A DNA stretch of 64,000 nucleotides from Verrucomicrobiaceae bacterium. GTDB lineage: Bacteria; Verrucomicrobiota; Verrucomicrobiia; Verrucomicrobiales; Verrucomicrobiaceae. The stretch is taken from assembly GCA_019694165.1 (NCBI GenBank), contig JAIBCL010000003.1, forward strand, positions 1 through 64,000, written 5' to 3'. Made by a program: the position numbers and the translations under genes. The notes under the pieces are model-generated. The model saw only the letters and a list, made by a program, of their open reading frames with translations. It did not search any database and was not told the origin of the DNA. Below, in pieces: positions 19,177-28,919 of the stretch. Each line of letters starts with the position of its first letter. Within the stretch, counting starts at the first letter, position 1.

Positions 19177-20568
19177 TCACGCCTTTGCGTTCTTCTTCAA
19201 CGCATCAACCCCTTCCGACCACGGCACATCCTGTGGCAGGCGCTTCGATCTCGCCGCCAGCGCCGCCACTACGCCGGCGGCTTCACCCATCGCCACGGCA
19301 TTGCCTGTCACCCGGTAGCTCGCGTGTGCAATGAAGTCACCGCTGATGCACCGGCCCGCCATCATGAGGCCATCGACGTCTTTGGCGATGAGCGCGCGAA
19401 GCGGGATGTCGTAGGGCTTCACCTTGATGCCCTTGTCTTCCGTCGCGGCCTTCTTGTTGTGCTCGGCGCTCAATGCGTGGATGTCGACACCGAAGGTTGC
19501 CCGCACCACGGCATCTTCATGTCGCACGCCGGTCACAAGATCGCCTTTGCTGACGACAAAGCGTCCCGCGATGCGCCGCCCGTCACGCACGCCTATCTGC
19601 TCCGCCGTCACGGCGATCTGAATGCCCTCCCATGGACCGCCGAGCTTGCGCAGGCTGTTGACGATCTTGTTCAGTTCCGCCCGAGCGTGGACCGTGGCCT
19701 CGGTCACCTGCGCGGCATCGAAGGGCTTGACGCCAAATTCGTGGTTCATCATTACCAGCAGCAAATTATCGCGCACCTGCCAGAGTGTCGGGCCGCTGTA
19801 GGACGGGAAGTGCCCCGCGCGACCGATCTCTCTCAGGAACGCCTTCTTCGATTCGCCCACGGTCTTGTCCGGATCGGACACATGTATGAATTGCTTCAGG
19901 GCCGCGGCATCCTTCACCACGAGCAGCGCATTGAGCGACATCGGTTGGCACGGACAGTCCTTCGCTTCGCCGATTTCAAAATCACAGCCTGCGAGCGCGC
20001 CGAGATCACCGTCACCCGTCGTGTCGATAAAAACCGGCGCACGCCACGCCTGCCGGCCCGACTTGCTCTCGGTGACAAGGGTCGCCAGCCGCCGTCCTTC
20101 CAAATACGCGGCAGCGACACGCGTATGCAGTTGGAACTTCACGCCCGCCTCCGCGCACATGTCTTCGAGCAGGAGTTTCATGCCTTCCGGCTCGTAGCAG
20201 ATGCTGGTCGCACTCGTGCCGCGGCGGACATCTCGCTCGGCCAGCCGCGTCGCGATTTCCTTGGCGAAGCCCGGCTTGTTAAAGTCGAGCAGGTAACCCA
20301 GCAACCCCGCCGTCCATACGCCACCGAGACAGCCGCGCCACTCGAACAACCGCACCCGAGCCCCTGTCCGCGCCGCCGAGATCGCCGCCGACACACCGGC
20401 CGGCCCTGCACCACAGACGATGACATCCGCATCCTCGACCAACTGCAGCTCGCGCGCCGGCTCGGCGAAGGTCCCGGGTTTCGATGACCCGGCGGCGGTA
20501 ATCGGCAATGCAGCCGCCGAACTGCCGGCAGCGACGAGAGATGATCGGAAGAAGTGGCGGCGGTTCAT
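19177..20568 (-). CDS. Secreted FAD-dependent oxidoreductase (Tat signal)
   Basis: 463 residues. A twin-arginine signal, MNRRHFFRSSLVAAGSSAAA, sends the folded protein to the periplasm. The FAD-binding motif VIVCGAGPAGVSAAISAART is at about residues 49-68, GCLGGVWTAGLLGYLLDF follows, and DTTGDGDLGALAGC is the second FAD-contact region. The C-terminal AGRCISGDFIAHASYRVTGN is typical of the FAD_oxidored family (PF12831), common in Verrucomicrobia and Planctomycetes near sugar catabolism genes. Substrate unknown. It is followed 3' by the response regulator gene and preceded by a TauE-like gene. Confidence 0.88.
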   Translation of the reverse strand: MNRRHFFRSSLVAAGSSAAALPITAAGSSKPGTFAEPARELQLVEDADVIVCGAGPAGVSAAISAARTGARVRLFEWRGCLGGVWTAGLLGYLLDFNKPGFAKEIATRLAERDVRRGTSATSICYEPEGMKLLLEDMCAEAGVKFQLHTRVAAAYLEGRRLATLVTESKSGRQAWRAPVFIDTTGDGDLGALAGCDFEIGEAKDCPCQPMSLNALLVVKDAAALKQFIHVSDPDKTVGESKKAFLREIGRAGHFPSYSGPTLWQVRDNLLLVMMNHEFGVKPFDAAQVTEATVHARAELNKIVNSLRKLGGPWEGIQIAVTAEQIGVRDGRRIAGRFVVSKGDLVTGVRHEDAVVRATFGVDIHALSAEHNKKAATEDKGIKVKPYDIPLRALIAKDVDGLMMAGRCISGDFIAHASYRVTGNAVAMGEAAGVVAALAARSKRLPQDVPWSEGVDALKKNAKA

Positions 20569-20628
20569 GGTGGAGGGTGCAGGTCGGTCAACAGGAAAAC
20601 ATGGCTGCGGGCAGATTCATCCGGTGTC

Positions 20629-21009
20629 TCACGCCCTTCCCTGCCAGAGCATTCGCGCACCGAAGACGAGCAACACAAGGCCGAAGACGCGGGTGAGTGT
20701 ATCATTGCGCAGCGTAATGAGCAGACCTGAACCGAACCACGCCAGCAAAGTGGACGCGAGCGCGGTGAAGATCACGAGCTTCCATTGACCGGCGAGCAGA
20801 CCGTTCTTCGCATTCTGAATCGTCGTCACCAGCGCGGTGGGGATGATGACTGCCAGCGAAGCTGCCACGGCGTTCTTTTGCGCGAGGCCCAGCAGAATGA
20901 CGAACGCTGGCACCATCACTACGCCACCGCCTACCCCGCAAAGGGAGGCGATGATGCCGGCCAGCGCGCCGATGCCCATGGCTGTTAAAGTCTCAGAAGT
21001 TGTCATCAC
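20629..21009 (-). CDS. Half-length TauE/SafE-like permease
   Basis: 126 residues with about four membrane helices. The start MMTTSETLTAMGIGALAGII then ASLCGVGGGVVMVPAFVILL contains the G-x-GGG signature of the TauE/SafE (DUF81) family of sulfite or organic-anion exporters. Normal members have two such repeats (about 250 residues); this is one repeat, so two chains would have to pair. It is complete at both ends with no frameshift sign. Confidence 0.82.
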   Translation of the reverse strand: MMTTSETLTAMGIGALAGIIASLCGVGGGVVMVPAFVILLGLAQKNAVAASLAVIIPTALVTTIQNAKNGLLAGQWKLVIFTALASTLLAWFGSGLLITLRNDTLTRVFGLVLLVFGARMLWQGRA

Positions 21010-21116
21010 GGTTGCGACGAAACCACAATCCGGCCCGCTGACGAGGTTTTTCGTTTCATCTTGGTGCGACGCGTTGCCATGTTGTTTCGAGCCAAGACGT
21101 CCTTGGGCGGAGTAGA

Positions 21117-21216
21117 TAAACTAGGTAAAATGCCATTTTCAGGCTGTTTATAGAGTGGTATATATGATAAATATTGTATATTCTTTAATTTTGGCTAAAC
21201 TATCGAGTCGGAAACT
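21117..21216 (+). promoter_or_regulatory. AT-rich promoter region of the PEP-CTERM gene
   Basis: The 100 bp before the haloperoxidase-like gene are far richer in A and T than the surroundings, with stretches such as GGTATATATGATAAATATTG. TATATAT or TATTGT near 21160-21175 could be a -10 box. I cannot fix the exact elements. Confidence 0.4.
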
Positions 21217-22662
21217 ATGAAACTCAATATTCGCACCTCTTTTCTGGCCGCAGCCATCGTCTTGGCCGCCATACGCCCCCCGGTGCGTGCCGACATCGTG
21301 ACGGACTGGAATGCGCAGATCCTCAGTGCGGTGGATTCCCTCGGCGCGCAATCCCCTGACGCCGCCCGCGACATGGCGCTCTTGCACACGGCCATTTACA
21401 ACTCCATCGAGAGCGTCACCAACAACTACCAGATCTACTCTTACGGCAGCTACACCGGCCCTTCGGGCAGCGTTCCCGCGGGTCTCAATACCTCGGCAGC
21501 GGCGACATCGGCGGCCTATACCGTGATGCAGAGTCTTTTTCCAACCCTCGCCGGACCGGGTGGCGTGCTCGAAACCCAGTTCAACGCGCACATCAATGCA
21601 CTCGGCAGTTCCCAAGCCGTGACCGATGGCGTGGCGTGGGGTCAGACGGTTGCCAACGAACTCCTAGTCTGGCGGGCTGGCGATGGTGCGGCGGGGGCGC
21701 AATCGCCATACAATGTCTCGGGCTTGGGCCACTGGCAGCCGACGGGTGCATTGCAGCCGCTTTATCCTTCTTGGGGAGACGTGACGCCGTTTGCCATAGC
21801 AAGCGCCTCGTCGGTGCTGCCGACGACACCACCGGGCTACGATCCGAACCAGACGAGCACCACCACGCTGCCAGCCGTACTAAACAGCGCATCGAATGCC
21901 ACGCTCACTGGATACCTCACGACGACGACCTATGCGAACGACTACAACTTGGTAAAGAGCCTCGGTTCGCAGTCCAGCCTCACGCGCACGCCGGACCAGA
22001 CTGAGATCGCCTACTTCTGGGCGGGCCAGACGGGAACGGTCACACAGCCGGGCATGTGGAACCAGATCGCCAGTGACGTGGCCGGTGCTTTCAACTACAC
22101 GCTGGAGGAAGACGCGCGTCTCTTTGCCACGCTCAATGTGGCGCTGGCGGACGCCAGCATCGCGAGCTGGAAGGCCATGTATCAAACTGACCTGTGGCGT
22201 CCAGTGACCGCCATAGCGTTTGAAAGCGATATTTTCAGTCCGAACCTCGACAACAACCCTCTCACTGCTGGTGAAGCCGGTTGGACGCCTCTGATCGCCA
22301 CCCCCGACACGCCCGAGTACCTTTCCTCACAGGCCGCGTTTGCCTCTGCCGCGGCCACGGTACTCTCCCAGTTCTTCGGCAACAACGTAAATTTCTCCGC
22401 CGCCAGCGACATGTTCGGCGACGGTTCGCTCATCCTAAACCGCAGCTTCACCAGCTTCAGTCAGGCAGCGGACGAGGCAGGCATGAGCGGCATCTACGGG
22501 GGCAATCAATTCCTCAGCGCGGTCACCGACGCACAAGCCGTCGGTGCCACCATCGGCAACGACGTCTTCAACAACAACTTCACACCCGTTCCCGAACCGT
22601 CCGGCGCGATCCTTGTGGCCATTGCCGGCTTTGCGATTCTCCTTCGCCGTCGGACTTGGTGA
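21217..22662 (+). CDS. PEP-CTERM vanadium haloperoxidase-fold protein, probably without activity
   Basis: 481 residues. Signal peptide up to about residue 25 (VRADIVTDWN). The body is a vanadium-dependent haloperoxidase/PAP2-like helical fold. The C-terminus FTPVPEPSGAILVAIAGFAI then LLRRRTW is a PEP-CTERM sorting signal, so the protein is exported and anchored or released through the exosortase route. Compared with the family pattern, the vanadate pocket is altered. The segment WKAMYQTDLWRP has Met where the pattern W-x-x-K-x6-RP has Lys. TPDTPEYLSSQ replaces the usual PSGH. The RSF...GIYGGNQF region has Gln where the family His is expected. These readings are by eye against remembered motifs. 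Confidence 0.8.
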   Translation: MKLNIRTSFLAAAIVLAAIRPPVRADIVTDWNAQILSAVDSLGAQSPDAARDMALLHTAIYNSIESVTNNYQIYSYGSYTGPSGSVPAGLNTSAAATSAAYTVMQSLFPTLAGPGGVLETQFNAHINALGSSQAVTDGVAWGQTVANELLVWRAGDGAAGAQSPYNVSGLGHWQPTGALQPLYPSWGDVTPFAIASASSVLPTTPPGYDPNQTSTTTLPAVLNSASNATLTGYLTTTTYANDYNLVKSLGSQSSLTRTPDQTEIAYFWAGQTGTVTQPGMWNQIASDVAGAFNYTLEEDARLFATLNVALADASIASWKAMYQTDLWRPVTAIAFESDIFSPNLDNNPLTAGEAGWTPLIATPDTPEYLSSQAAFASAAATVLSQFFGNNVNFSAASDMFGDGSLILNRSFTSFSQAADEAGMSGIYGGNQFLSAVTDAQAVGATIGNDVFNNNFTPVPEPSGAILVAIAGFAILLRRRTW

Positions 22663-22694
22663 TCCTGTGCGCAGGGCGACATCGACGGGTGTTG

Positions 22695-24063
22695 CTATTC
22701 CGTCGCGCTCACCGCCTTGGCAAATTCCTCGAGCTTCGAGTAGTCGTGCTTCCATGTGGTGTACATGACGCCGATCACTCCCTGCACTTTTCTTGCCTCG
22801 GCCAGCCACAATCCGATCCGCAACGGGTCTCCGTCGTAATAGCCCGCGAGTACCTGCTTGTGCCCTCGCCCGGCGAAGAACGGCAGGCTCTCGTCGGCGT
22901 GGCCTGAGATCCAGTTGATGATCACCACCGAAGGCGGCAGCCCATCCCACGAGCCGCGCACGAGGTAGTAGCGCTCGACGGCGTTGTGGGCTGGATCGAA
23001 CATGTCGCTCCACACATGCACGCGGGCACCGGGCGCGATCTTCTCCAGGATGTCCACGCAAACGCGCGCATTGTCGGCGATGAGTTGTCCGGCGGCGAGG
23101 CCACGGTTCGTAGCTGCCGGCGTAGGGCTGGCTTCCCATCCGAGGATCGCTCACCGGCTCGAAGTCGGCACCGTCTTGCAAGAGGCGGCCGTCCTCAGTT
23201 TTCATCACGAGCGGGCAGCCGTCTCTGCGCAGTACGTTGACGAGTCCTTCTTCCTGGATCACGGCGTCATCCCACCAGATGGACCCCTTCGCCGCACCCC
23301 AGGATCCCATGCAAATGACGACGGCATCGGACTCAAGCGAGTTGAACGTCACCCGGTGCGTCGTCCAATCCTGCGTGGATTTCGCGCGCAGCCTCGTGTA
23401 GCTGAGCCGGCTCTCCCCGGGCACCAACGCCTTTGTCTCCGGCTCACCGGTGAAATTCTGCGTCTTGATACGCACGCTCGATGTGTAGTGGCGGTACCTC
23501 GACACCCTTACCGGCTGGCTGAATCTTGTATTGCCCTTCGGATTCGTCGCGCGCAGCGTGCCGTTTTCGGAAACCAGCTCGTCATCCACAAACTTCCACT
23601 TCTTCCGGTCCTCCATGTCCCCGCCCGGGAGGCTCACGGGCGGATCGGCCACCACATTGGCCTCACCGTTTCTCACCACGAAGAGTGCATTCTTCACCGG
23701 CAGCCCTTCGGCCAGATTCGGATTGCGATTCAACAGATCGTTCGAGTAGCCCATGCCAAAGAGCGCCGGTACGAACTCCAGCCCGAGCTTCTCCGCCGTC
23801 GCCTTCACATGGGCGCAGTTCCTGAAATAGCGCTCCGGCACGTCATGCAGGCGGCTGAACTTCGAGTCCACCAGCATCACATGCGTGTAGCCTGCCGCGC
23901 GACCGCGCGCAAATATCTCATCCGCTTCCTTCACGTTCGCATCCACCAGCAAGTTCGTGCTCAGGTAAATCCACCGCTCAAGCTCCGGCTCCTTTGCAGC
24001 TGCGGAACTGGCGTGAGTCAAGGTCAGGGCGACCACGGAGAGCAAACTGTGGAGCTTCATCAT
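22695..24063 (-). pseudogene. Secreted protein gene with a frameshift near 23108
   Basis: From MMKLHSLLSVVALTLTHASS (signal peptide) the frame reads well through residue 318 or so (PYAGSYEP), then turns into arginine-rich nonsense. Shifting one base at about 23105-23112 restores a sensible protein: NRGLAAGQLIADNARVCVDI then LEKIAPGARVHVWSDMFDPA, ending at 22695. The joined product would be about 455 residues. It looks like a TIM-barrel-type secreted protein with a carbohydrate-binding-like insert, but I do not recognise the family. This is either a true frameshift mutation or a one-base sequencing error. Confidence 0.7.
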
Positions 24064-24238
24064 GTTTGGTTCCTCAAAAGCAGACGACGCTGAAGTTGCA
24101 AGGCGTGAGGGAATGCCTCGTAGACTCAGAGCAAATGCCACCTGAGGCAGTGCTGACAGCGTCGCGTCGTCACGGCACGGGATTGAATACTTGCCAATTC
24201 GCCTCGTCAGTCCCAAAATGGGCACATTCGTTTCCGCC

Positions 24239-24520
24239 ATGAAAAACATCGTCATCGTCCTTTTGGTCTTCGCCTCGCTCGCTGGCCAAACACAACTTCA
24301 CGCGGGGCCGAAGCCGCGCCCCGGCACAAAGCCCCCTCCTTCGGGTGGAAACGAAGACTATTTTGGAGGTCCAAAGGCATGGTACCAGTCGGGCTATTCA
24401 CTTGGCAAGAAGGACCGCAAAGCTGGCTTGCCTCCAAATCCCGAGCGACACAAGGAGCACTTCGACAAGATCACGGCCAGCGAATTCAGACGCGGTTACA
24501 TGGAAGCCTATCAACGGTAA
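24239..24520 (+). CDS. Small secreted hypothetical protein
   Basis: 93 residues from the ATG at 24239. Signal peptide MKNIVIVLLVFASLAGQTQL HAG, then a Pro-rich stretch (KPRPGTKPPPSGG) and a short charged C-terminal domain with WYQSGYSLGKKDRKAGL and EFRRGYMEAYQR. The two Y-x-x-G or R-x-G-Y segments look like a small repeat. No family recognised. An upstream in-frame ATG exists, but the signal peptide supports this start. Confidence 0.65.
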   Translation: MKNIVIVLLVFASLAGQTQLHAGPKPRPGTKPPPSGGNEDYFGGPKAWYQSGYSLGKKDRKAGLPPNPERHKEHFDKITASEFRRGYMEAYQR

Positions 24521-24862
24521 CGAGGGGACACCGCCGCGAACATCCTGTACCGGTACCTTGATGCCCGCCCGACCCACGACAGGTCGGTTTTAGCTGCACT
24601 CTTGATGGTGTCCCCGTGACGCCGGGTTGATGACCATTGCTCGGCGAACTGCCGGGTTCGGTTGTGCTCTGCCCGCCCAAAACGAAGAGCGGATTCAGTT
24701 GCTGCGGAGATCGCATCGCCATGCTTGCGGGGGGCTTGGCCGACGCACGCAGATGCGTTTTTGCCAACCTCTCTTGATTTTATTATTTTAGAAATTTTAC
24801 ACAAAACGGTTGTTCCAACGTTTCGATTGTAATATATTAACCATAATTTCAATATTAAACCA
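24521..24862. other. Gene-free spacer with AT-rich promoter region before the secretin gene
   Basis: The first part contains an inverted repeat (GGGGACACC at 24525-24533 and GGTGTCCCC at 24607-24615). The last 90 bp (about 24772-24862) are AT-rich with TAATATATTAA near 24830 and probably hold the promoter of the secretin gene. No coding frame is convincing. Confidence 0.5.
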
Positions 24863-26929
24863 ATGCGCCTACCGCTCTCCGCCACCATCCTTCTCGTCCT
24901 CGGATGCCATTTCTTTGGGATTCCCCGGTCTGTGTATGCGCAGTCGTTCATGGACAACCAAAACCGCCGGATGTCGGCGGAGTACGAAGCCGAGGCCGCC
25001 CGCCTACGAAACGCCGAACCACAGCAGTATGACTTCTCCAAGGCCATGCTGTCAGACGTGCTACGCTTTCTGGCGACAGACGCCGGCATCTCGTTCTTTT
25101 CATTGCCGGACGACAGCCCGGTAGCCGGGCGGCTGATCACTTTCTCCATCAAGGCCAGTCCGTTTCAAGTGCTGGAGACCCTTTGCAAAGCAAATGAACT
25201 CTCCCTAATACCCGACAATGGCATCTGGTACATCCGACCTGCCGATGACAAGGAACTGATCGGCCGGTCCTACACGATCAGGCATAACGCGCTGGAACTT
25301 GTCGAGAAGGTAAACCTCGGCACCGGCAGCACCATGGCGTCAGGGGGTGGAAACGGTGCCCCTCCATCAGGACTCGATCTTCAAGGGGCGAAGGAAACCT
25401 TCAAGACGAACCCGAGCGCGATCATCAGGGACATCCGCTCCATCCTCGACCTCCCGCCTGACGACAAGGAAGACTCCGGCTCGAGCGGCGGTGGAGGAGG
25501 CGGCGGTTCGCCCTTCGCAGCGGCGGCATCAGGAGGCGGAGGCGATGCAAATGCTGCGGCGGCAGCCTCAAATTCCAACGAACTCAGTGCTAACCACAAA
25601 CCGAAGATCATCTGGAAATCCGACTCGAATACTTTATATGTCGTGGCCACGCGGCTACAGCACATGTGGGTCGAGGGCTATCTGGAGGCGGCTGACAAGG
25701 AGCAGAACATGATCGCCATCGAGGTAAAATTCATCGAGACGAGCAATGACCCGAAGCGCGAAATGGGCATCGACTGGTCCGGCACGCTTGGCGAGACCGG
25801 CACCTTCCGCAAAGTAACCAGCTATGCGACAACCCCGGCGACCGTTGATCCGACCACCGGCCTCGTCACCACACCCGCCACAACGCAAATAGAAACTGCC
25901 TCGGAAACGAACACCTCCGGTGGATTCCGCACCGATCTGTCGAATCTCAACCAGTTCGAGAACCTGACGAACTCCGCGAAAAACTTCGTCGCCCCGGAAC
26001 TCGGCATCCTCACGCCCCAGGACGTAAGCATCAAGCTCCGGGCGCTGCTGCGTGATGAAGACACCAAGACGGTCTCCTATCCACGCATGGTGACCATGAA
26101 CAACCGTGAGGTGGCCATGCGTAGCGTGGTGAACCAGCCTGTGCTCTCCGCCAGTTCTTCATCCAGCAGCGGCGGCGGTGCCACCACGGCCTCCCAAGTG
26201 GCCTATCTTCCCATAGGCACGGTGCTCAGCATCCTGCCAAAGAAAATGGCGGAAGACAAGGTGCTGCTGAACATTGCCGTCACACTTTCGAGCATCATCG
26301 GGAACGAAACCCTCCAGGGGAACCCCTACCCCGTCGCCAGCTCCCGCGTTTACAGTGCTCCCGTCGAGGTAAACTCGGGCTACACCGTCGCCATCGGCGG
26401 TCTGGATGAGGCCCGGGAGCGCGCCGGCGAGACGGGCGTACCCTTCCTGAGCCGCATTCCGGTCCTCGGCTGGGCGTTCAAATACAAGAGCAAAGAGCGC
26501 AACCACAAGAACCTCATGCTTTTCATCACTCCCTACCTCATCAACGCCAAGGACGGCGGCCTGCCCGATCAACCGCAGTCCATCATCCCGCAGAAGCCCG
26601 GCTCGAAGCTGGCGCGGCCAAAGATCGACGGCGCCACCGGCGCGCTCCTCGGAGGCGTCGGTGCGGTAGGACAGTCCGTCGAGTTTATGCGTGCCGAGTC
26701 CGACAAACTGTACAAAGCCGTCGATGAGGGCATCGCATTGCCCGAGGATGGCAAACGCCTTTCGGAACTCAAGACTGCCGTCACCCACCTCAGCGGCCAG
26801 GTCGATGCATTCAAGCACACCAACCCTGACCGCATCGTCGAACTGGACAAGGCCGATGCCGACCTCAAGCGCATCAATTCCCGCATCACCGAGGCGCAGC
26901 GGAAGATGTTCGCCAAGAAGTTCTTCTAA
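24863..26929 (+). CDS. Type II/III secretion-type secretin (GspD/PilQ family)
   Basis: 688 residues. Signal peptide MRLPLSATILLVLGCHFFGI then PRSVYAQ. An N0-like domain follows (SKAMLSDVLRFLATDAGISF, SIKASPFQVLETLCKANEL), then a Gly/Ala-rich low-complexity linker (about residues 205-240). The secretin pore domain is at about 270-560, with LGILTPQDVSIKLRALLRDED and the late GVPFLSRIPVLGWAFKYKS-type signature. A helical tail of about 120 residues (to 688), possibly coiled coil, is unusual. It should form a multimeric outer-membrane channel for type IV pili or a secretion system. No pilus genes are adjacent; a probable terminator follows. Confidence 0.88.
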   Translation: MRLPLSATILLVLGCHFFGIPRSVYAQSFMDNQNRRMSAEYEAEAARLRNAEPQQYDFSKAMLSDVLRFLATDAGISFFSLPDDSPVAGRLITFSIKASPFQVLETLCKANELSLIPDNGIWYIRPADDKELIGRSYTIRHNALELVEKVNLGTGSTMASGGGNGAPPSGLDLQGAKETFKTNPSAIIRDIRSILDLPPDDKEDSGSSGGGGGGGSPFAAAASGGGGDANAAAAASNSNELSANHKPKIIWKSDSNTLYVVATRLQHMWVEGYLEAADKEQNMIAIEVKFIETSNDPKREMGIDWSGTLGETGTFRKVTSYATTPATVDPTTGLVTTPATTQIETASETNTSGGFRTDLSNLNQFENLTNSAKNFVAPELGILTPQDVSIKLRALLRDEDTKTVSYPRMVTMNNREVAMRSVVNQPVLSASSSSSSGGGATTASQVAYLPIGTVLSILPKKMAEDKVLLNIAVTLSSIIGNETLQGNPYPVASSRVYSAPVEVNSGYTVAIGGLDEARERAGETGVPFLSRIPVLGWAFKYKSKERNHKNLMLFITPYLINAKDGGLPDQPQSIIPQKPGSKLARPKIDGATGALLGGVGAVGQSVEFMRAESDKLYKAVDEGIALPEDGKRLSELKTAVTHLSGQVDAFKHTNPDRIVELDKADADLKRINSRITEAQRKMFAKKFF

Positions 26930-26955
26930 TCCCCGAAACACAGCCCGAGCCCGAT

Positions 26956-26993
26956 CACAGAAGCCTCTGCGGGACACTGCGGGGGCTTCTGTG
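26956..26993 (+). terminator. Hairpin after the secretin gene, possible terminator
   Basis: CACAGAAGCC (26956-26965) pairs perfectly with GGCTTCTGTG (26984-26993), 26 nt after the secretin stop. The T-tract is weak, so termination is plausible but unproven. Confidence 0.5.
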
Positions 26994-26997
26994 CATC

Positions 26998-28050
26998 TTG
27001 GTTCGGAGCATCGAAGGGAGCCACGTTGCCACTCCCTCCGTTCTCGTTGAGCGTGCCGCCAGGACCCTGGGATCGCGGACTTGCAATTGTCTCTTGAGCC
27101 TGCCAGTCCGGAGTGTTCTACTCCGCGCTGTGCATCGTTTCCTTCGTGTCAGCCTCATCGTCGCTTCGTTGCCTCTGGTCCGTGGATGGTCGGCAGATCC
27201 CGTCACACCGACGCGTCGTGCGGACGCTGCCGCAGGCAGCGTCTGGGTTGCAAAGTCCTCCACTGGCGGCCGCCTCTACCTCTGCGGCACCATCCACATC
27301 CTCCGCCAGTCCGATTATCCCCTCGCACCCGCTTATGACGCTGCGTACGCTGATTCGCAAAAGCTCGTCTTCGAACTTCCACCCGCCGACAGCAAGGGAC
27401 CCGAGCTGAACTCCCGCATGCAGCAGCTCGCCGCCCTGCCCGCCGGCACTTCACTGGAGTCCCTCGTCGGCCAGGAACTCACCGATGCCGTCACAAAATG
27501 GGCTGGATCGCACGGCCTTTCCGCCGGTGCCATTTCGAAGTTTCAGCCTTGGTATCTCGCCCTGCTCATCGCCGCCTCCGAGTACAGCGCGCTCGGCGCG
27601 CAGCCTGACAAAGGAGTGGACAACCACTTCGAAGTCCGGGCCGCCAAGGACAAAAAGCCCGGCGAAGGCCTCGAGACCATCGATTTTCAGATCGGTCTTT
27701 TCACCCGGCTCTCCCCCGAGCGGCAGAAGGACCTCCTCAAGCAAACCCTCACCGAGGTGAAGACGCTCCCGGACGAATTCGCCAGACTCATCACCGCATG
27801 GAAGGACGGAGACCTCGACGCTCTCCACCAGATGCTCTACCGCGAAGCCGCTCAGTTCCCTGAATTGATGGACCTCTTCCTGCACGACCGGAACAAGGCA
27901 TGGGCCGAGCGACTCGATGCGAGCCTGAAAAAAGGCGAGCATGTCATGCTCCTCGTCGGTACCGGCCACTTCACCGGACCACAGGGTCTCATCGCCCTCC
28001 TCAAAGCCAAAGGCTACAGCGTCGAGCGCTACAAGAATGCGCCGCCTTGA
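26998..28050 (+). CDS. TraB/GumN family protein
   Basis: Up to 350 residues; the true start may be later, since the first 50 residues look untypical before the hydrophobic FLRVSLIVASLPLVRG export signal. The TraB/GumN domain has the GTIH motif (LYLCGTIHILRQSDYPL) near residue 98, a QKLVFELP strand, and the C-terminal HVMLLVGTGHFTGPQGL, whose GTGH motif is also characteristic. Family members are thought to be metal-dependent hydrolases or proteases; bacterial roles are poorly known. Probably exported. Confidence 0.85.
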   Translation: MVRSIEGSHVATPSVLVERAARTLGSRTCNCLLSLPVRSVLLRAVHRFLRVSLIVASLPLVRGWSADPVTPTRRADAAAGSVWVAKSSTGGRLYLCGTIHILRQSDYPLAPAYDAAYADSQKLVFELPPADSKGPELNSRMQQLAALPAGTSLESLVGQELTDAVTKWAGSHGLSAGAISKFQPWYLALLIAASEYSALGAQPDKGVDNHFEVRAAKDKKPGEGLETIDFQIGLFTRLSPERQKDLLKQTLTEVKTLPDEFARLITAWKDGDLDALHQMLYREAAQFPELMDLFLHDRNKAWAERLDASLKKGEHVMLLVGTGHFTGPQGLIALLKAKGYSVERYKNAPP

Positions 28051-28609
28051 TGCGCGCGATTACGCCCCGGCCACACCTGCGTCCATCTTCACTCCCCTTC
28101 CCCGGCAGGAGTCGCAGATCATCCAGCGTCAGCGCCATGGCAAAGCATTCCGGCACGCCTCGGCGCTCAACCTGCAGGCCAAGGCTTGCTTGCAACGGTT
28201 TTTGATCGCCTGCGCCTCGCGGAAGGCGTTCGCGTGCCACTGCCGGCCGCGTCAGCACGTCCTTCTGCGTTTTGCGGTTGGCAGTTGTCGATGAGCAAAA
28301 CGCAGGCGTCAGCCTCGGGCTTGCCCACGCGCCACGGTCCCACGCCTCGACCATGAATGCGGGGAAAATCGCGTGCCTTCGTAGCGCCAGTTGCCCCGCA
28401 CAGACTTCAGGCAAACGTCGAGCGACGGCATTTCTCCTTCGCCTGATCACTCGCACCCAGCCACGCCAGCGTCTGCAAGTACGGCGGAAGTGCCGCTTCC
28501 ACAGCAGCGAGTTCCTTCCGCCGGGCACATGGCAGCCTTTCATGCCGGTCCCTCGCGCAACGGAGTGGCAATTACGTCTGCCACTGCCATCGCGGAAGCC
28601 GCGCCGAAC
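28051..28609. other. Spacer of about 560 bp without a convincing gene
   Basis: Open frames exist on both strands, but none has the residue pattern of a real protein. A minus-strand frame with FMVEAWDRGAW and ALTLDDLRLLPG might be a decayed gene. I see no RNA gene or clear regulatory site. Confidence 0.4.
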
Positions 28610-28822
28610 TCACAGCAGCGTACTGTCGTCTGCACGCTCGAGCCGGCCTATCCTCTTCTTGATCGTCTCCATCTGCACGGTCATCTCGTGGAGGGCTTTG
28701 ATGCTCTCCTTCATCGTCTCCTCATCCTGCAAGTGCGGCAGCGCGGGATGAATCTTCATGAATTGAAGTGCGATGTTTTTGCAGGCTTCGCGGATTTGAT
28801 TGATGGCTGCGGGGCGTTCCAT
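28610..28822 (-). CDS. Small hypothetical helical protein
   Basis: 70 residues, MERPAAINQIREACKNIALQ to RLERADDSTLL. The composition is that of a real soluble helical protein, with a heptad-like stretch in the second half (MKESIKALHEMTVQMETIKK) that may form a coiled coil. It lies divergent from and about 100 bp upstream of the ferritin-like gene. No family recognised. Confidence 0.6.
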   Translation of the reverse strand: MERPAAINQIREACKNIALQFMKIHPALPHLQDEETMKESIKALHEMTVQMETIKKRIGRLERADDSTLL

Positions 28823-28919
28823 GGCGGCGCAGGATAACCGAGCGATGGAGTTTGTCAGCCGACATGCTGGCGGGTGGAGAGCGCGCGGTTATGATGCGCT
28901 CACAACCCGCGAAACATCC

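Noticed and set aside
28001-28751. Possible protein genes on either strand in the 560-bp gap
   Set aside because: None of the frames has a plausible residue pattern or start context; at most a decayed gene remains.
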